Origin: Porphyromonadaceae bacterium UBA7572
GTDB lineage: Bacteria; Bacteroidota; Bacteroidia; Bacteroidales; Muribaculaceae
Reading direction: 5' to 3'
Length of the DNA: 34,845 nt
NCBI GenBank assembly: GCA_002476625.1
Contig: DLLC01000021.1
Span: 1 to 34,845, forward strand
Under the pieces are notes generated by a model. That model saw only the letters and a program-made list of their open reading frames with translations. It did not search any database and was not told the DNA's origin. Below are positions 31,820 through 34,845 of the stretch, in pieces; the stretch's first letter is position 1, and the number at the start of each line of letters is the position of its first letter. Both the position numbers and the translations under genes were made by a program.

Positions 31820-31827
31820 CAAAGATA
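31820..31827 (-). promoter_or_regulatory. Possible -7 element of the fic-RM unit
   Basis: TATCTTTG on the minus strand, 132 bases upstream of the fic ATG; only a weak TG at -33. The region 31688-31941 holds no other gene that I can see. Confidence 0.4.
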
Positions 31828-31941
31828 AAGAGAATCGATGATAATCACGAATGGTTGGGCACATACTTGATTGTTTGATTGCTGCTGCGCATGGTGTGCC
31901 TCTTAGAATATGGTGGCGCTAACCCCGGACGTATGCGGGGA

Positions 31942-32541
31942 CTATTTGGCTGGGGCGAGGAGGCGGTAGAGGTTGCAGCCTATGAAGTTGCCCGCCACTA
32001 TGGCGGCATAGAAGGAGAGGGTGGCCGTGGCGTTTTGGGCGAGGTAGGGGGTGGGGGCGCAGAGGTAGTAGAAGGCGTCGGCTATGCAGTGGGGAAATCC
32101 GCACACGATAAACAGGGGCACGCCAAACAGGAGTGGCAGGTTCTTGCCTTGCCGGGCGAATGTCACGGCAGTGGTCATGATGAAGCCGCATCCTATGGCC
32201 AGCACGCCGCCTTTTAGCGGACCGGTGGCCAGTCGGCCCTCAAGTATGCTTTGCGCTGTGGCTTGCAGTGGCAATGGGCTGCACCGTAGCACCAGCGCCA
32301 CGAGCAGGCAGCCCACGATGTTGCCTGCCAAGATGGTGAGCAGACTGCCCGTTTCTCCTTTTCTGACGAATCCTGCTGTGCCAGTGAAGAGCTTTAAGCC
32401 GTAGTTCACTACTGCCAGCAGTCCGAATGCGAAAAGCACGGTGCCGGTAATTCCTTTTTTGTCGGCGAGGTAGCCGAATCCCGCAATACCGATGCAGATG
32501 CCTGCCAATATCGATGAGCGTAAGATTTGCGAAAATTTCAT
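31942..32541 (-). CDS. Short formate/nitrite transporter (FNT) family-like membrane protein
   Basis: 199 residues with about six hydrophobic segments (SSILAGICIGIAGFGYL; TGTVLFAFGLLAVVNYGLKL; LTILAGNIVGCLLVALVL; GGVLAIGCGFIMTTAVTF; PLLFGVPLFIVCGFPHCIAD; TLSFYAAIVAGNFIGCNLY). The FNT features seen are AG-x-x-IG in the first helix, the GN-x-x-G motifs, and GFPHCIAD where classic members have GFEHSVAN, so the central pore His is kept. Classic FNT channels are about 270-280 residues; this one is shorter in the loops. It may move a small monovalent anion such as formate or nitrite. It is a single gene with its own promoter. Confidence 0.72.
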   Translation of the reverse strand: MKFSQILRSSILAGICIGIAGFGYLADKKGITGTVLFAFGLLAVVNYGLKLFTGTAGFVRKGETGSLLTILAGNIVGCLLVALVLRCSPLPLQATAQSILEGRLATGPLKGGVLAIGCGFIMTTAVTFARQGKNLPLLFGVPLFIVCGFPHCIADAFYYLCAPTPYLAQNATATLSFYAAIVAGNFIGCNLYRLLAPAK

Positions 32542-32572
32542 GCGTGGGTGCGTGTGATTGATAATTATAGCA

Positions 32573-32603
32573 CAAATTTACATAAAATTCCGTTATTATC
32601 CCA
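32573..32603 (-). promoter_or_regulatory. Promoter of the FNT-like gene
   Basis: The minus strand has TG (32602-32603), 21 bases, TAAATTTG (32573-32580), about 32 bases before the ATG. Confidence 0.55.
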
Positions 32604-32622
32604 TAGTTCACATGCTGAATGG

Positions 32623-32910
32623 TCAGTGAGCACGAGAGTTGGGATTGAGGTCTATCACCGTGTCATTGAAGCTGGCGTTGAAGGCCTGGTATTCGGTTTC
32701 GTGCAGCGGGCGGGCAGACGACAGCACGGTAAGATGGTGTGGCGCATACCGCTTGCCGTAGGCTGGGTGGCGATGTGGGTAGGGGTTAGTGTAAAAGCCG
32801 CACTGCTCGTAAAACCGCAGCCGAGCAGCGGTCAGCTCGTTCGTCACAGGGTCGATCTCCAGCACCACGATGCTTCCGCCATCCGGCTTCAAGAATGCGT
32901 TGAGCAACCT
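32623..32910 (-). pseudogene. C-terminal remnant of a GNAT acetyltransferase
   Basis: About 95 residues remain, from RLLNAFLKPDGGSIVVLEID through ELTAARLRFYEQCGFYTNPY to HHLTVLSSARPLHETEYQAF. The FYEQCGF motif and preceding strands are the C-terminal half of a GNAT fold. A TGA stop lies directly upstream in frame (about 32916-32918), and no N-terminal part with the acetyl-CoA-binding loop is present before the divergent promoter at 32961. No good start codon exists (only TTG). It is most likely a truncated, non-functional gene. Confidence 0.7.
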
Positions 32911-32960
32911 GTGTCATCAAATTATTATGTGATGAATGCAGAAGTGAGACGAAAAAATTG

Positions 32961-32968
32961 TATATTTG
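32961..32968 (+). promoter_or_regulatory. -7 element of the His-rich small protein gene
   Basis: TATATTTG, only 7 bases before the TTG start at 32976. The same element and a similar spacing occur before the gene at 4163. The -33 element is weak. Confidence 0.55.
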
Positions 32969-32975
32969 CAGATAA

Positions 32976-33389
32976 TTGAAAACTAAAAGGGTAATATTAG
33001 GATATGTGATGATGGCGCTTATTGTGCTATCAACCACTATATTGCCTCACCATCATCATCTGTCGAAGATATGCTTTGCCGAGGAGCTGTGCGCAGTGGA
33101 CGGACAGACCAACGATGAGCACACCTCGCATGAGTCGAATCACCAAAATGAGGATTCTGACGATTGTCCGGCGAAGGGTGTGAAGACGGTGAAGGTGATG
33201 AACCAGAACCCCGACACCATCTTGCGCATGGCGCAGCAGTTGGCAGCCACGGTGGTGGCCGTGTGCTCGGCCCCAGAGCCAGGCGGTGACTTCTGTGTGA
33301 GATGCAGCCGTGAGGCTGTAAGCGACAACGCCGATGGCGTGGCGCATTTGGAGAGCTTGCGAGGGCCTCCACAGCCATGGAGGGCATAA
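32976..33389 (+). CDS. His-rich small exported or membrane-anchored protein (DUF6769-like)
   Basis: 137 residues starting with a short hydrophobic segment (RVILGYVMMALIVLSTTIL), then PHHHHLSKICF, a Cys/His/Asp/Glu-rich middle (about 30-65: CFAEELC, DEHTSHESNHQNEDSDDC) and a Cys pair, FCVRC. It resembles small Bacteroidota proteins of the DUF6769 type that sit before CusA/CzcA pumps. The His/Cys/acidic pattern suggests metal binding in the periplasm, possibly as sensor or chaperone for the pump downstream; this is inference. Start: the TTG at 32976 gives the basic N-terminus MKTKR; GTG at 33006 or ATG at 33009 would cut the hydrophobic segment. Confidence 0.65.
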   Translation: MKTKRVILGYVMMALIVLSTTILPHHHHLSKICFAEELCAVDGQTNDEHTSHESNHQNEDSDDCPAKGVKTVKVMNQNPDTILRMAQQLAATVVAVCSAPEPGGDFCVRCSREAVSDNADGVAHLESLRGPPQPWRA

Positions 33390-33649
33390 CCCACACGAAA
33401 AACCAAAAATCACTTCATCATTCTATAATTAAGCAAGGACATGAGGGCTGTGCGTGACTTTCTCACACGCTAAACAGGGCGATTATGATATTTTACAGCC
33501 AACTGTCACGCTTTTGCTTAAGAAATGACAGGCTGTCAAACCGTTTGGGTGGGCGCGGTATGCCATGTCCCTTCTGCGATTTGTGATTATCCCATCCCCC
33601 CCCCCAAAAAAAAAAAGATAGGTGCATATGTGTTATGCAAAACGGCAAC
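33390..33649. other. Intergenic region before the RND pump gene
   Basis: No gene is recognised. No clear terminator follows the small protein. The notable item is a C10-A11 double homopolymer (33596-33616), 34 bases upstream of the predicted -33 position of the pump promoter. Confidence 0.5.
33596..33616 (+). repeat. C10-A11 homopolymer tract
   Basis: Ten C (33596-33605) directly followed by eleven A (33606-33616), in non-coding DNA upstream of the RND pump promoter. The length makes it prone to slippage. Confidence 0.85.
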
Positions 33650-33680
33650 TGAGCCATGCACAAGCATAGCCTTACCTTTG
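33650..33680 (+). promoter_or_regulatory. Promoter of the RND pump gene
   Basis: TG (33650-33651), 21 bases, TACCTTTG (33673-33680). The predicted leader is about 130 bases before the ATG at 33816. Confidence 0.6.
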
Positions 33681-33815
33681 CGCTGAGTAAGCAATGCGGT
33701 ACTGCACATCAGCCTTCGTTTGAGTCACGGGAGCCGTCGCAAAAACAGAGAGTGCTGTGAACCATGCTTTTCTGGCGAGTCCTTGTTTTAAAAATATCTT
33801 TATTCTGAAAAATTC

Positions 33816-34845
33816 ATGATCAATAAAATTATTCATTTTTCTATTAGGCATAAGTTTGTGGTGCTGCTTTTGCTGCTGGCTATTATAGGCGGTGGCATCT
33901 ACTCCCTGCGCACCATCAACATTGACTCCACCCCCGACATCACCAACAACCAAGTGCAGGTGATCACGGTGTCGGAGAATCTTTCTACTGCCGACATTGA
34001 GCAGTATGTGACTTACCCAGTGGAACTGGCGATGGCCAACCTGCCTGGCGTGGAGGATCTGCGCTCGGTAAGCCGGTTTGGCCTGTCGGTGGTGACGGTG
34101 GTGTTTGACGACGACATGGGCACCTACCTACCTCGCCAGCTCGTGGAGGAAAAACTCGGCGAGGTGCGCGAGCAGATACCCGAAGGGTTCGGCACGCCGG
34201 AGATGGGGCCTATCACCACCGGACTGGGCGAGATATTCCAATACACGCTCGTGCCGAAAGACTCCACCCGCTACACGCCCCAGGAATTGCGCACCATCCA
34301 AGACTGGATAGTGCGGAGGCAAATGGCCATGATACCAGGTGTGGTGGAGGTGAACTCGTTTGGCGGCAGCATTAAGCAATATGAAATATCGATAGACCCC
34401 GACCGCATGAACGCCATGGGAGTGACCATGGGCGAGCTTCTCGACGCACTGAAGGCCAACAACCAGAACACTGGCGGCGCCTACATCGAGAAAAACCATA
34501 TGGCCCACTTCATCCGTGGCGAGGGACTGGTGAAGAGTGCCGACGACATTCGCCAGATAGTGGTGAAAGTGAACGGCAGCTCGCCAGTGCTGGTGGGCGA
34601 TGTGGCATCTGATGTGGCCTTTGGCGAGCAGGTGCGCTACGGCGCGTTCACCCAAGACGGGCGCGAGGCTGTGGGCGGAATGATACTGATGCTCAAGGGC
34701 GCCAATTCCGACAAGGTGGTGACCGCTGTGAAGCAGCGCATCAAGGAGGTGCAGAAGTCGCTTCCTGCTGACATTGAAATAAAGCCGTTTCTCGACCGCT
34801 CCAACCTTATCTCGCGCACCACCGGCACTATCAGCCGCAATCTGA
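33816..34845 (+). CDS. CusA/CzcA-type heavy-metal efflux RND transporter, 5' part (runs off the window)
   Basis: The first 343 residues are present; the gene continues past the window end. The N-terminus MINKIIHFSIRHKF and a first membrane helix (VVLLLLLAIIGGGIYSL) are followed by the heavy-metal RND signature: STPDITNNQVQVITVSENLS, EQYVTYPVELAMANLPGVED, RSVSRFGLSVVTVVFDDDM and, further on, PGVVEVNSFGGSIKQYEISI. These are the porter subdomains of an inner-membrane proton-driven pump that works with a membrane-fusion protein and an outer-membrane channel to expel Cu/Ag or Co/Zn/Cd. Metal specificity cannot be told because the transmembrane metal motifs lie beyond the window. The ATG at 33816 is the natural start. 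Confidence 0.93.
   Translation, partial: MINKIIHFSIRHKFVVLLLLLAIIGGGIYSLRTINIDSTPDITNNQVQVITVSENLSTADIEQYVTYPVELAMANLPGVEDLRSVSRFGLSVVTVVFDDDMGTYLPRQLVEEKLGEVREQIPEGFGTPEMGPITTGLGEIFQYTLVPKDSTRYTPQELRTIQDWIVRRQMAMIPGVVEVNSFGGSIKQYEISIDPDRMNAMGVTMGELLDALKANNQNTGGAYIEKNHMAHFIRGEGLVKSADDIRQIVVKVNGSSPVLVGDVASDVAFGEQVRYGAFTQDGREAVGGMILMLKGANSDKVVTAVKQRIKEVQKSLPADIEIKPFLDRSNLISRTTGTISRNL

Noticed and set aside
31688..31941. Small gene or RNA between fic and the FNT-like gene
   Set aside because: Only AT-rich DNA, one possible -7 element and a weak CCCCG/CGGGG stem at 31923-31940 are seen.

Overview
The window looks like a chromosomal segment of a Bacteroidales bacterium (phylum Bacteroidota). Three things point there: many promoters of the Bacteroidota type (TTTG, about 19-21 bases, then TAnnTTTG); two large surface proteins with type IX secretion (T9SS) C-terminal sorting domains plus a PorE-like four-domain lipoprotein; and Bacteroidota-typical families such as BspA-like LRR_5 repeats, arm-binding-domain integrases and a His-rich small protein next to an RND pump. 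The family (Muribaculaceae, Prevotellaceae or other) cannot be fixed from sequence reading alone.

Layout. 1-160: tRNA-Lys(UUU) on the minus strand with its promoter and terminator. 310-3919 (minus): a likely operon of a PorE-like OmpA/TPR/propeller lipoprotein, a YfcE-type phosphoesterase and a SPOR lipoprotein, all suited to an envelope role. 4163-5966: a second metallophosphoesterase and a membrane acyltransferase. 6038-7234: an aspartate-type aminotransferase. 7490-13678: a surface-glycan module with a LicD-family phosphotransferase, a LicC-like nucleotidyltransferase fused to a CobD/HisC-like PLP enzyme, an opine-dehydrogenase-family enzyme and a GT2 glycosyltransferase, facing a Wzx-type flippase. 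The middle three genes overlap by 4 bases each. 14066-15346: metY. 15645-20720: two convergent T9SS-exported leucine-rich surface proteins. 20893-22113: pepT. 22246-25435: two tandem NUC1-type nucleases and mnmE.

25436-31860 is a visibly AT-richer accessory island. It begins with an integrase remnant (frameshifted and cut) beside arm-site-like repeats, followed by an IS982-family insertion whose transposase needs a -1 frameshift at A AAA AAC. The other side of the IS is the N-terminal stub of an antitoxin/Fic-type gene; no target duplication is visible, so a deletion probably accompanied the insertion. Then, all on the minus strand, come a free half-specificity subunit, a 1071-residue single-chain restriction-modification-specificity enzyme, and a class III Fic adenylyltransferase resembling the Neisseria meningitidis enzyme. 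A G9 tract lies exactly where the large RM gene ends and the half-specificity gene begins. G8 or G11 would fuse them into a roughly 1245-residue enzyme with two target-recognition domains. This looks like a phase-variable RM system.

31942 to the end returns to backbone: a short FNT-family channel-like protein, a GNAT acetyltransferase remnant, a His-rich small protein (DUF6769-like), and the 5' part of a CusA/CzcA-type heavy-metal RND pump that runs off the window.

The two observations most worth following are the phase-variable RM enzyme at 27362-31100 and the opine/phospho-amine glycan decoration module at 7490-12190.
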